From: an uncultured Prevotella sp.
Lineage (GTDB): Bacteria > Bacteroidota > Bacteroidia > Bacteroidales > Bacteroidaceae
Direction of reading: 5' to 3'
DNA length: 61,441 bases
Assembly: GCA_900319905.1 (NCBI GenBank)
Contig: ONQB01000019.1
Location: 1-61,441 of the forward strand
In this document: piece by piece, positions 16,437-24,371 of the stretch
Layout: the number at the start of each line of letters is the position of its first letter
Position numbering within the stretch: the first letter of the stretch is position 1
Translations under genes and position numbers: made by a program
Notes under the pieces: generated by a model
The model's input: the letters and a program-made list of their open reading frames with translations, nothing else
What the model was told of the DNA's origin: nothing
The model's database searches: none

Positions 16437-17009
16437 TTAATCGGCCGGATGATCCAACCAATTCTTCATGATTGTTTTGCCCATTGGCGTCAGCACGCTC
16501 TCTGGATGGAACTGGATGCCATGTACATCGTACTGGCGGTGCTTCAATCCCATGATTTCACCATCGGGACTCATGGCTGTGATTTCCAAACAATCGGGAA
16601 ACTGCTCCTTGCTCACCACCCAACTGTGATAGCGGCCCACCTCGAAGTGGCTTGGCATACCGTCGAATAGGTAGTCATTGCCAAGCTGCTCACAGTCGGT
16701 GGCTACCCCATGGTAAACCTGTGAGAGGTTGGTGAGCTTAGCGCCAAAGACCTCGCCAATGGCCTGATGGCCAAGACAGACGCCGAGTATGGGCTTCTTC
16801 CCGGCATACGTCTTGATCACATCGAGCAACAGACCGGCTTCCGACGGGATGCCGGGGCCCGGGCTGAGGATAATCTTATCGTAAGCCTCCAACAGAGGCA
16901 GTGCAAACTGGTCGTTGCGCACCACATCAACCTCAGCACCCAACTGTTTTACAAGATGTGCGAGGTTGTAGGTAAATGAGTCGTAATTGTCTATAATGAT
17001 GATTTTCAT
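16437..17009 (-). CDS. trpG: Anthranilate synthase glutaminase component
   Basis: 190 residues. Class I glutamine amidotransferase that supplies ammonia to TrpE. The nucleophile motif is ILGVCLGHQAIGE (Cys near residue 79) and the catalytic His/Glu are in GIQFHPESVLTP near the C-terminus; LSPGPGIPSEAG is also typical. Its ATG overlaps the trpE stop by four bases (ATGA), favouring translational coupling and equal amounts of the two subunits. It is the last gene of the trp operon. It could also serve folate synthesis as PabA in organisms with one such subunit; not decidable here. Confidence 0.93.
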   Translation of the reverse strand: MKIIIIDNYDSFTYNLAHLVKQLGAEVDVVRNDQFALPLLEAYDKIILSPGPGIPSEAGLLLDVIKTYAGKKPILGVCLGHQAIGEVFGAKLTNLSQVYHGVATDCEQLGNDYLFDGMPSHFEVGRYHSWVVSKEQFPDCLEITAMSPDGEIMGLKHRQYDVHGIQFHPESVLTPMGKTIMKNWLDHPAD

Positions 17010-18415
17010 AGCTTCTCTGCTTCTTTTATTGCTTTGACCAATGCGCCGAGCTTGTTGTTGCTCTCCTGCAGTTCATATTCGTCGTTGCTCTTCGCCGTCA
17101 CGCCGCTGCCGGCCTGGAACCACAGTTCACCATTGCGGCTGATGAAGGTACGGATGACGATGGCATGGTTGAGGTCACCATTGAAGTTGAAACAACCGAT
17201 GCAACCACCATAGGCACCACGGTTGTGCGGTTCCATGTCGTTAATAAGCTGCAAGGCCCTCACCTTCGGCGCACCGCTCAGCGTGCCGGCCGGGAAGGTA
17301 TCGATGAACTCCATGATGCGGTCGGCTCCCTTGTCAAGCTCACCACGTACACGACTGACCAAATGGATGACATGGCTATAAAACTGCATGTCCTTGTAGT
17401 ACTCCACTGTCACATTGTGGCAATGGCGGCTCAGATCATTGCGGGCCAGATCAACGAGCATCACATGTTCGGCATTCTCCTTCGGGTCGTTGCGAAGGAA
17501 CTCGGCATTCTTGCGGTCCTGTTCCACATTGCCCGTGCGCTTCGTCGTACCGGCAATAGGATCGATGAAGGCATAGTTGCCCACTACACGGTTGTGTGTC
17601 TCCGGTGACGATCCGAAGATGCGGAAGCCACCAAAGTCAAAGTAAAACAGGTATGGGCTGGGATTGATGGCACGCAACGCACGATAAAGCTTGAAGTCAT
17701 CCCCCTCGTACTTCTGCACAAAACGGCGGCTGATGACGATTTGGAACACGTCGCCGCGCAGGCAGTGCTTCACGCACCGACGCACGTTGGCCTTGTGTTC
17801 CTCATCGGTAAGCGTCGACGTAGCCTCACCAATGGCGCGGAAGTCATAAGGCTTCACATTGGAACGGTTGGCGGCCGTCAACAGCAGTTGCAAATCGTCG
17901 TCCGAACCCAAGGTGACGAAGTCCATCATATTGTTGAAATGGTCGAACACGATGATATCCTTGTAAAGGATGTAGAGCATGTCGGGCGCATCGTTGCGGG
18001 CCATCGTCGTGTCCTTCACCGGAATATTCTCAAAGTAGCGCACGGCATTGGAAGCCGTGTAGCCGAAGATGCCATAATAAGCACTACCCTCGCCCTCAAT
18101 GTGGAAAGCCTTCATGAAATCGTTGAAAGCATTTGCCACCGCACGCTTGGGCTTGTCAGAGTTCTCCACCGGCACCTTGCGGTCCACCCTGCTGCCATCA
18201 GGAAAGAGCATGCTGATGACACCATGATTGACTTGAATGGAGGCCATTGGGTGAATGCCGATAAAGCTCTTGGCATTCTCATTGCCGTGGTAGTCAGAGC
18301 TCTCCATGAGCATCGACTGAGGATAGAGGTCGCGCAGACGCATGTAAAGCGACACGGGCGTAAACAAGTCGCCTAAGATCCGCTTGCTGTTTGTTGTATA
18401 ATTAAAAGTTGCCAT
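17006..18415 (-). CDS. trpE: Anthranilate synthase component I
   Basis: 469 residues from the ATG at 18415. A longer frame reaches 18469, but the chosen start (MATFNYTTNSKRIL) gives a normal N-terminus and overlaps the trpB stop by 14 bases, suggesting coupling. It converts chorismate plus ammonia to anthranilate. The feedback-site element LMESSDYHGNENAKSF near residue 37 resembles the L-L-E-S Trp-binding motif, so allosteric inhibition by Trp is likely retained. Chorismate-domain motifs are present: PSPYLFYFDFGGFRIFGSSPE, DPIAGTTKRT, DLARND and FPAGTLSGAPK. TrpG follows immediately. Confidence 0.94.
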   Translation of the reverse strand: MATFNYTTNSKRILGDLFTPVSLYMRLRDLYPQSMLMESSDYHGNENAKSFIGIHPMASIQVNHGVISMLFPDGSRVDRKVPVENSDKPKRAVANAFNDFMKAFHIEGEGSAYYGIFGYTASNAVRYFENIPVKDTTMARNDAPDMLYILYKDIIVFDHFNNMMDFVTLGSDDDLQLLLTAANRSNVKPYDFRAIGEATSTLTDEEHKANVRRCVKHCLRGDVFQIVISRRFVQKYEGDDFKLYRALRAINPSPYLFYFDFGGFRIFGSSPETHNRVVGNYAFIDPIAGTTKRTGNVEQDRKNAEFLRNDPKENAEHVMLVDLARNDLSRHCHNVTVEYYKDMQFYSHVIHLVSRVRGELDKGADRIMEFIDTFPAGTLSGAPKVRALQLINDMEPHNRGAYGGCIGCFNFNGDLNHAIVIRTFISRNGELWFQAGSGVTAKSNDEYELQESNNKLGALVKAIKEAEKL

Positions 18416-19610
18416 ATTCACCAGCCATGTCTTTATGTTTGAGATAAGTAGCCATATCCTTGTCACCACGTCCGCTCACGGTGAGCACCACGACGTCGTC
18501 AGGCTTGAAAGTCACTTTTTTGAGCGCAGCCAACGCATGTGCGCTTTCAATGGCCGGAATGATGCCCTCAGTGCGCGTGAGTTCATAGCCGGCATGAATG
18601 GCCTCATCGTCGTTGATGGCCAGCACCTGTTCCCGTCCGGTCTTTGCAAGGTAGGCATGCATGGGGCCAATGCCGGGATAGTCGAGGCCTGCCGAGATGG
18701 TGAAGGCTTCCTTGATCTGACCGTCGTCGGTCTGCATGACAAGGGTGCGGGCTCCATGGATGATACCCTCTGTGCCACAGTGGATAGTAGCTGCCGTATA
18801 GTCAGTATCGATGCCGTGACCACCAGCTTCAGCGAGGACTATCTTCACACGCGGGTCGTCAACATAGTGATAGATGGTGCCGGCCGCGTTGCTGCCACCA
18901 CCCACGCAGGCAATGAGCACGTCGGGATAGTCACGTCCGATCTTTTCTTGCAACTGCCATTTGATTTCCTCACTGATGATGCTCTGCATCTTGGCAACGA
19001 TGTCGGGATAAGGGTGTGGTCCCATCGTCGAGCCAACGAGATAGAACGTGTTATCGGGGTGGCAGCACCAGTCGCGGATGGCGGCCGAGCAGGCATCACT
19101 GAGTGTCATATTGCCTGTGGTGACGGGATGCACCTTGGCACCCAGCATCTTCATGCGCTCCACATTGGGATGCTGACGCTCCACGTCGGTCTTGCCCATG
19201 AAGATCTCGCACTCCATATTGAACAGCGCACACACCGTGGCAGTAGCCACACCATGCTGTCCGGCGCCTGTCTCGGCAATGATACGTGTCTTGCCCATCT
19301 TGCGGGCCAACAGAATCTGGCCGATGGCGTTGTTGATCTTATGGGCTCCGGTATGATTAAGGTCCTCTCGTTTGAGATAGAGCTGACAACCATAGCGCTC
19401 GCTCATACGCTTGGCGAAATAAAGTGGTGACGGGCGGCCTACATAGTCCTTGAGCAGTGAACGATACTCCTTCTTAAACTCCTCGCTCTCAATGATTGGC
19501 AGGTAGGCGTCTTGCAAGTCATGTACACATTTATATAATATCTCGGGGACATAGGCTCCACCGTATTGTCCGAAGAAGCCGTCTTTGGTTGGATTGGTCA
19601 AATTCTTCAT
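18402..19610 (-). CDS. trpB: Tryptophan synthase beta chain
   Basis: 402 residues. PLP enzyme joining indole and serine to give tryptophan. The PLP lysine motif KREDLNHTGAHKINNA, the ETGAGQHGVATA glycine loop and the phosphate-binding CVGGGSNAAG are intact. The start at 19610 gives MKNLTNPTKDGFFGQYGGAYVP, the usual TrpB1 beginning. It lies 4 bases after trpA and overlaps trpE by 14 bases. The order trpA-trpB is reversed compared with the trpB-trpA order found in many bacteria. Confidence 0.96.
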   Translation of the reverse strand: MKNLTNPTKDGFFGQYGGAYVPEILYKCVHDLQDAYLPIIESEEFKKEYRSLLKDYVGRPSPLYFAKRMSERYGCQLYLKREDLNHTGAHKINNAIGQILLARKMGKTRIIAETGAGQHGVATATVCALFNMECEIFMGKTDVERQHPNVERMKMLGAKVHPVTTGNMTLSDACSAAIRDWCCHPDNTFYLVGSTMGPHPYPDIVAKMQSIISEEIKWQLQEKIGRDYPDVLIACVGGGSNAAGTIYHYVDDPRVKIVLAEAGGHGIDTDYTAATIHCGTEGIIHGARTLVMQTDDGQIKEAFTISAGLDYPGIGPMHAYLAKTGREQVLAINDDEAIHAGYELTRTEGIIPAIESAHALAALKKVTFKPDDVVVLTVSGRGDKDMATYLKHKDMAGEYGNF

Positions 19611-19614
19611 GATG

Positions 19615-20391
19615 TTATTTCTTTAATGCTTCCTGAAGTTGGTCAAGTGCTTTGTCAGGGTCTTTGGTCTCGTTGAGCAGCGTCACAAACTTACTGCCAA
19701 TAATCGCGCCGGCGGCATTGGCCTGCGCACTTTCCAACGTCTGTTTGTTACTGATGCCAAAGCCTATCATGCGAGGGTTGCGAAGGTTCATGGCATTGAT
19801 ATGGTTGAAGTAAGCAATCTTCTTTTCGTTGAAACTCTGTTGGGCTCCCGTCACGCTGGCCGAGCTCACCATATAGATGAAGCCATCGGTGTTGTTGTCT
19901 ATGAAGCGGATGCGGTCGTCGCTTGTCTCGGGAGTGATCATCATGATGACGCGGATGTCGTATTTGTCGGCAATGGGCTTCACCACATTCAGATAGTCCA
20001 CGAAGGGCAGATCGGGGATGATGGTGCCCGACACCCCACTCTCCACACAGCTTTGAAAAAACTGCTCAATGCCGTAGTGCATGATGGGATTGAGATAGCC
20101 CATGAGGATGAGTGGGATATGAATATCATCCTTGATGGCCTTGAGCTGGGCAAAGAGATGACGCACGGTCATGCCGTTTTTCAATGCCACCGTACCGGCC
20201 GACTGTATGACCGGACCGTCGGCCAAGGGGTCGCTGAAGGGGATGCCCACCTCCACGAAATCGATGCCGTGACGCTCCATGGATTTGATGACGTCGCCGG
20301 TACCCTCAAGCGTGGGACAGCCCGCACAGAAGTACAGACTCAGCAACTTGCGGTCGCCACGCTTGGAAAAGACTTGATTGATTTTATTCAT
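19615..20391 (-). CDS. trpA: Tryptophan synthase alpha chain
   Basis: 258 residues. Cleaves indole-3-glycerol phosphate to indole and glyceraldehyde-3-phosphate. The catalytic pair sits in FVEVGIPFSDPLADGPVIQ: Glu of VEVG and Asp of PLADGP. The loop YMVSSASVTGAQ and the phosphate-binding GFGIS are present. Its start overlaps the trpF stop by 8 bases, and trpB follows after 4 bases. Full length for the family. Confidence 0.95.
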   Translation of the reverse strand: MNKINQVFSKRGDRKLLSLYFCAGCPTLEGTGDVIKSMERHGIDFVEVGIPFSDPLADGPVIQSAGTVALKNGMTVRHLFAQLKAIKDDIHIPLILMGYLNPIMHYGIEQFFQSCVESGVSGTIIPDLPFVDYLNVVKPIADKYDIRVIMMITPETSDDRIRFIDNNTDGFIYMVSSASVTGAQQSFNEKKIAYFNHINAMNLRNPRMIGFGISNKQTLESAQANAAGAIIGSKFVTLLNETKDPDKALDQLQEALKK

Positions 20392-21091
20392 CTTTGATTT
20401 GCTTTATAAACTTTCTTAATAACTCCACATCCTTCATGGCAGGAGCCGTCTCGAACTTGCTGTTTAGGTCTATGCCCACGCACCTGGGATGGTTGAACGC
20501 TTTCACACGCTCCGCATCGTCCGGTCCGATGCCACCACTCAGTAAGAATGGCACACTGCCATGGTAGGCATTGAGTACGTCCCAGTCGAACTGCGTGCCA
20601 CTTCCTCCTTTTGTCGGACAACGAGTGTCGAAGAGAAATAGGTCGGCATGCCCCTCGTAAGCCTCACACTGCTGAAGATCGTCGGGCGAAGAGATGCCAA
20701 AGGCCTTGATGATCTTAACATCGGGCACTAAGTCAGGCACCAGTGTGCGGCGCAGGTTGTCGATGAGCGTCGGAGACTCTGATCCGTGCAACTGGATGTA
20801 GTCAAGCGCATAGTTGTAGACATACGTAATGATGGTTTGCGGCATCTCGTCGACAAACACACCCACACGCTTCACGTGCTCAGGAAAGACATAGTTGCGC
20901 GTACCGTCGGCATTGACGGCCAGATTGTATCGTTCTGGACTGTAATCAGGGATGATACCGGCCTGGGATGAGATCATCTGCACGAAACGGGGACTCCGGG
21001 GATAGAAAATAAACCCCATCATATCTATGTCCAAACCCGCTACCTCGCGAATATTCTTGGCATCGCGCATACCACACACCTTGATAATCAT
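20384..21091 (-). CDS. trpF: Phosphoribosylanthranilate isomerase
   Basis: 235 residues. Third step after anthranilate: isomerises phosphoribosylanthranilate to CdRP. KVCGMRDAKNI at residues 4-14 carries the catalytic Cys, and GFIFYPRSPRFV, DYIQLHGSE, LFDTRCPTKGGSGTQFDW (catalytic Asp) and LLSGGIGPDDA are all standard. It is 45 bases after trpC and overlaps trpA by 8 bases. Slightly longer than E. coli stand-alone TrpF domains because of an insertion near residues 50-65. Confidence 0.94.
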   Translation of the reverse strand: MIIKVCGMRDAKNIREVAGLDIDMMGFIFYPRSPRFVQMISSQAGIIPDYSPERYNLAVNADGTRNYVFPEHVKRVGVFVDEMPQTIITYVYNYALDYIQLHGSESPTLIDNLRRTLVPDLVPDVKIIKAFGISSPDDLQQCEAYEGHADLFLFDTRCPTKGGSGTQFDWDVLNAYHGSVPFLLSGGIGPDDAERVKAFNHPRCVGIDLNSKFETAPAMKDVELLRKFIKQIKDE

Positions 21092-21136
21092 AATGCCTTA
21101 ATCATTTGTTTTGAACCTTTGAGCCTTGCGTCTTGA

Positions 21137-21925
21137 TCACAGAGCCTCGATAAATTGTCTGAGGGCAAGTCCGGGTTGTTCGGCCTTCATGAAATGCTCG
21201 CCCATGAGAAATCCATTGAATCCAGCCTTACGCAGCGCCTTCACCACCTCGGGATCACTGATGCCGCTCTCGCTCACCTTGCACACGCCGTCAGGCAGGC
21301 GCTCGGCCAAGCGGAAGCTATTGTCTACATCGGTGACAAACGTTCCAAGGTTGCGGTTGTTGATGCCATACATATCCGGTTCCAGCTCCGCATACTCGAA
21401 GTCACGGTCACCATGCATCTCAAGCAGTGTCTCCAAGCCTAAGGCATGAGCCATGTCCTGTAAATGCCTGCACTCGTCCTTGGTCAGCGTGGCAGCAATA
21501 AGCAACACAGCCGAAGCTCCACAGAAGCGGGCCTGAAAGAGTTGATAATCGGTAATGATGAAGTTCTTATATAAGATAGGTATCGTCACCCCTGCCTTGC
21601 GGGCCTGTTGTATGAACTCATCGTAACCGCCAAAGTACATAGTGTCTGTGAGGATGCTCAGCGCGCTGGCTCCACCTTCCTGATACATGGGTGTGACCTC
21701 TTCCACACGTGCGTCACGATGGATCCAACCTTTTGAGGGACTCTTGCGTTTAAACTCGGCAATGATGCCTGTCGGTGACTGCATGAGGGCCTTGCGCATG
21801 GAGGCCGGTTTGCCTGCGTCGACCATGCGCTGCACGTCGCCAATGAACTGTTGCAACGGCACATAGCGTTCACGCTCAGCAATCTCCTCACGTTTGTGAG
21901 CAACGATTTCTTCTAAGATATCCAT
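21137..21925 (-). CDS. trpC: Indole-3-glycerol phosphate synthase
   Basis: 262 residues. Closes the indole ring from CdRP. Motifs: IIAEFKRKSPSKGWI (catalytic Lys region), SALSILTDTMYFGG, PILYKNFIITDYQ, and the second half GINNRNLGTFVTD and VSESGISDPE. It is a stand-alone enzyme, not fused to TrpF. It starts 21 bases after trpD and is followed by trpF after 45 bases, in a single minus-strand operon. Confidence 0.95.
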   Translation of the reverse strand: MDILEEIVAHKREEIAERERYVPLQQFIGDVQRMVDAGKPASMRKALMQSPTGIIAEFKRKSPSKGWIHRDARVEEVTPMYQEGGASALSILTDTMYFGGYDEFIQQARKAGVTIPILYKNFIITDYQLFQARFCGASAVLLIAATLTKDECRHLQDMAHALGLETLLEMHGDRDFEYAELEPDMYGINNRNLGTFVTDVDNSFRLAERLPDGVCKVSESGISDPEVVKALRKAGFNGFLMGEHFMKAEQPGLALRQFIEAL

Positions 21926-21946
21926 TGGGCTTGCGTGTAAGAAAGG

Positions 21947-22951
21947 TTACTTATTGAGTTCCACGAACTTCTTGAACGTGCGCAGGGCTGCGCCGCTGTC
22001 GATGCTCTCACGTGCGATGTCGATGCACTCCTCGATAGGTTTCTTGCCACGTTCCAGCACCTGGATGGCAAAGGCGGCATTGGCCAGCACGATATTCTTC
22101 TGTGCGGGCAGTGCTGTATTGGACAGTACATGGTCGAAGATATCCTTTGCTTCCTCCTCTGTTGCGCCACCCACGAGTTCCTCAGGCTTAGCCACGGCAA
22201 AGCCAAGGTCGGAAGGCTTGAACACTCTCTCATAGTCATTGGTGATGACCTTGAAATCACCGGTCAATGAAATCTCGTCGTAGCCGTCAATGGAGTTGAC
22301 GATGCCATAATCGATGCCAATCTTCTGATACACTTGCTGATAGAGGCGCATCTGATTGAGAGTGGCAGTGCCAAGCAGCTGACACTGAGGCTTTGAGGGG
22401 TTGATGATGGGGCCAAGAAGATTGAAGAAGGTAGGGAACGGCAGCGCTTTGCGAATGGCTCCCACGAACTTCATGGCCTTGGCAAAAAGCTGGGCATGAA
22501 GATAGACGATGCCGCATTCGTTGATGGATCGGTTGAGTTTGTCGATATCGTCGGTAAACACCACGCCATGGTTCTTGATAACATTCGAAGCACCACTCAC
22601 GCTTGTGGCGGCATAGTTGCCATGCTTGGCCACCTTGTAACCGGCACCGGCAATTACGAAGCACGCGGTCGTAGAGATGTTAAACGTATTCTTACGATCG
22701 CCGCCTGTACCAACGACGTCGATGTAACGGTCGCAGTCGAGAGGCACCGGTACGCCAGTCTCCAAGATACCGTCACGGAAGCCGAGAAGTTCATCAACAG
22801 AGATGCCGCGCATCTGAATGGCCGTCAGCAATGCCGTGATTTCTGGATCAGAGAGTTCACCACGTGTGATGGCAATCAGCAATTCCTTTGTCTCCTCACG
22901 TTTCAGCTCTTCATGATTGAGCAACCGATTGAAAATGTTCACAATGTCCAT
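21947..22951 (-). CDS. trpD: Anthranilate phosphoribosyltransferase
   Basis: 334 residues. Attaches phosphoribose from PRPP to anthranilate. Family motifs are in place: VVGTGGDRKNTFNISTT (PRPP binding), VAKHGNYAATSVSGASNV, and FLFAxxxH-equivalent LHAQLFAKAMK followed by NLLGPIINPSKP. It is the first structural gene of the operon, 195 bases downstream of the end of a Trp-rich leader peptide, with an intrinsic terminator between. This makes it the first gene switched by attenuation. Confidence 0.95.
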   Translation of the reverse strand: MDIVNIFNRLLNHEELKREETKELLIAITRGELSDPEITALLTAIQMRGISVDELLGFRDGILETGVPVPLDCDRYIDVVGTGGDRKNTFNISTTACFVIAGAGYKVAKHGNYAATSVSGASNVIKNHGVVFTDDIDKLNRSINECGIVYLHAQLFAKAMKFVGAIRKALPFPTFFNLLGPIINPSKPQCQLLGTATLNQMRLYQQVYQKIGIDYGIVNSIDGYDEISLTGDFKVITNDYERVFKPSDLGFAVAKPEELVGGATEEEAKDIFDHVLSNTALPAQKNIVLANAAFAIQVLERGKKPIEECIDIARESIDSGAALRTFKKFVELNK

Positions 22952-23074
22952 AGTCGTATATTTTTATAAGTATTACCTTGTTTAAATTATCTGTCTTTTT
23001 ACGAACAGCTAATAACTGTTCCAAGATGTCTGTGCTATCAACTGCCAAGAGACCGATGCACCTCCTTGAAGAAA

Positions 23075-23108
23075 TTAAAAAAGGCCTGTCGTGAAATACG
23101 GCAGGCCC
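23075..23108 (-). terminator. trp attenuator hairpin
   Basis: On the minus strand GGCCTG (23107-23102) pairs with CAGGCC (23088-23083) around a small loop, and CG/CG pairs extend the stem inward. TTTTTT follows (23082-23077). It lies between the leader peptide and trpD, the expected place for an attenuator. The loop segment TCACGA is complementary to TCGTGA at the end of the leader frame, a possible alternative pairing. Confidence 0.85.
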
Positions 23109-23146
23109 AGGTATATCTTCTTGGAGTATCTACATGGCTCAGCGAC

Positions 23147-23206
23147 TCACGACTTTATCAATCTTGAGTTACGCCACCACCAATATGCAGATACTTGATT
23201 CATCAT
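23147..23206 (-). CDS. trpL: trp leader peptide with three consecutive Trp codons
   Basis: 19 residues plus stop. Reading from the ATG at 23206: Met-Met-Asn-Gln-Val-Ser-Ala-Tyr-Trp-Trp-Trp-Arg-Asn-Ser-Arg-Leu-Ile-Lys-Ser, then TGA at 23149-23147. Three TGG codons in a row at 23182-23174 are a classic regulatory signature: ribosomes stalled there when charged tRNA-Trp is scarce would change downstream RNA folding and prevent termination at 23075-23108. The promoter is about 30 bases upstream. I recall a Bacteroidota trp leader RNA class (Bacteroid-trp) that this may belong to; not checked. Confidence 0.88.
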   Translation of the reverse strand: MMNQVSAYWWWRNSRLIKS

Positions 23207-23234
23207 AGTCTTGTATGTTTGTTCTAATCGACAG

Positions 23235-23265
23235 CAAAGTTAGCGTTATTATTTTAAACTGCAAA
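23235..23265 (-). promoter_or_regulatory. Promoter of the trp operon
   Basis: Minus strand: TTTG (23265-23262), 19-base spacer, TAACTTTG (23242-23235). Full match to the Bacteroidota promoter. Transcription should begin near 23228, giving a leader of about 275 bases before trpD. Confidence 0.8.
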
Positions 23266-23342
23266 CTTTTTGGCCAAGAAAATAACGAAGCACCATTATT
23301 TTAACACTTATGAAGATTTACAATGTTAAAGGGCGGAAAATA

Positions 23343-23374
23343 TTTGTATTATTGGTAAGGATAACCTATATTTG
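23343..23374 (+). promoter_or_regulatory. Promoter of a candidate small RNA
   Basis: TTTG (23343-23346), a 20-base spacer and TATATTTG (23367-23374). A full consensus promoter that points into a region without any open frame and stops at a terminator about 65 bases downstream. Confidence 0.7.
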
Positions 23375-23379
23375 CAAAT

Positions 23380-23455
23380 GGGTTTAAAGATTTCATCCTT
23401 TTTTGAAATCGCACTTGAGGTTGGCTGCGTCCTGCGCCAACCTCTTTTTATTTAT
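23380..23455 (+). ncRNA. Candidate small RNA of about 70 nucleotides
   Basis: The span between a consensus promoter and a strong terminator holds no start codon with a useful frame. Two hairpins are visible: GATTTC (23389-23394) with GAAATC (23405-23410) around a U-rich loop, and the terminator stem GAGGTTGG (23417-23424) with CCAACCTC (23437-23444), followed by a T-rich tail. This matches the size and build of a free small RNA with an exposed U/C-rich loop. It is not a leader of the sigma-factor gene, which has its own promoter at 23643. The family is unknown. Confidence 0.55.
23417..23455 (+). terminator. Terminator of the candidate small RNA
   Basis: An 8-base perfect stem GAGGTTGG/CCAACCTC, then TTTTTATTTATTT. 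Confidence 0.8.
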
Positions 23456-23528
23456 TTCGGTCACCGAACTAGATAAGAATTAGGAGAAGGAAGACAACAG
23501 AAGTGAGATGAGAGGGATAAAGGATGAG

Positions 23529-23580
23529 ATGCCACGAACTGAAAACGGTACAATATGCCACGAACTGAAAACGGTACAAT
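23529..23580. repeat. Perfect 26-bp tandem duplication
   Basis: Two adjacent identical 26-base units, each beginning ATGCCACGAACTGAAAACGG and ending TACAAT. They lie between the small RNA terminator and the promoter of the ECF sigma gene. The rest of 23456-23642 shows no gene. Confidence 0.85.
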
Positions 23581-23642
23581 GATGCGATAGCGAAGGCGCA
23601 AATACATATTTTCGGTGTTTATTGCATTTTTCATGTTAAAAA

Positions 23643-23674
23643 TTTGGCTAAAAGAATTAAAACCTTTACATTTG
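23643..23674 (+). promoter_or_regulatory. Promoter of the ECF sigma gene
   Basis: TTTG (23643-23646), 20-base spacer, TACATTTG (23667-23674); leader of about 75 bases to the ATG at 23755. Confidence 0.75.
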
Positions 23675-23754
23675 CAGAAAAGTTAGATCATTCACCCCTA
23701 TAAAACACATTTGCCTATTGAGGAGACTTTACTTCATCATCAAGTAAGTAAAAA

Positions 23755-24351
23755 ATGAGAAATCTTGCAGAGCTGACCGACGAAGAGTTGGCCATTAGCT
23801 ACATGGAGGGCGATAACAAGGCTTTTGAACTGTTGCTAGCGCATAATCAGTCGAAGGTCTTCTCTTATATTTTATTTGTCGTCCATGACGAAGACAGGGC
23901 GAACGACATCTTCCAAGACACCTTTATCAAGATCATTGCGAAGTTGCAGAAAGGCCTTTATACACCAACAGGTAAGTTCAGTGCCTGGTGCATGCGCATC
24001 GCGCATAATGTCATCATGGACCACTACCGTGGCATCAGAAACGGCCACATCGTAGAACCGACTGAGGACAACGACTTGTCGAACCTCAGTGGCGAGAACA
24101 TGGAAGTGACCAATATCGAGAACGATTACGTCAATCAACAGGTGCTCGACGATGTGAAGAAAATGATGCGGCTGCTGCCTGCACCTCAGCGTGAGGTGGT
24201 CTACATGCGTTTCTACCAGCAACTGTCGTTTAAGGAGATTGCCGATGTGACCAACGTGAGCATCAACACCGCCTTAGGACGCATGCGTTACGCATTGCTC
24301 AACATGCGTAAGATGGCACGCGATCATAACCTGCAACTGCAATTGGTCTAA
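23755..24351 (+). CDS. ECF-type RNA polymerase sigma factor
   Basis: 198 residues. Region 2 (about 15-85) shows FSYILFVVHDEDRANDIFQDTFIKII and WCMRIAHNVIMDHYR, the -10 recognition/melting helix pattern. Region 4 (about 130-190) contains LPAPQREVVYMRF and LSFKEIADVTNVSINTALGRMRYAL, a helix-turn-helix for the -35 element. Regions 1 and 3 are absent, as in ECF sigma factors. No anti-sigma gene is adjacent; the next gene, rpe, is convergent. It is transcribed from a normal housekeeping-type promoter, so activity may be set at the level of expression or by a distant partner. Confidence 0.88.
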   Translation: MRNLAELTDEELAISYMEGDNKAFELLLAHNQSKVFSYILFVVHDEDRANDIFQDTFIKIIAKLQKGLYTPTGKFSAWCMRIAHNVIMDHYRGIRNGHIVEPTEDNDLSNLSGENMEVTNIENDYVNQQVLDDVKKMMRLLPAPQREVVYMRFYQQLSFKEIADVTNVSINTALGRMRYALLNMRKMARDHNLQLQLV

Positions 24352-24371
24352 CTTACAGCCGTAAGTCTATC

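Noticed and set aside
17006-18469. trpE starting at 18469
   Set aside because: Would overlap trpB by 68 bases and adds an N-terminus unlike TrpE; the ATG at 18415 fits better.
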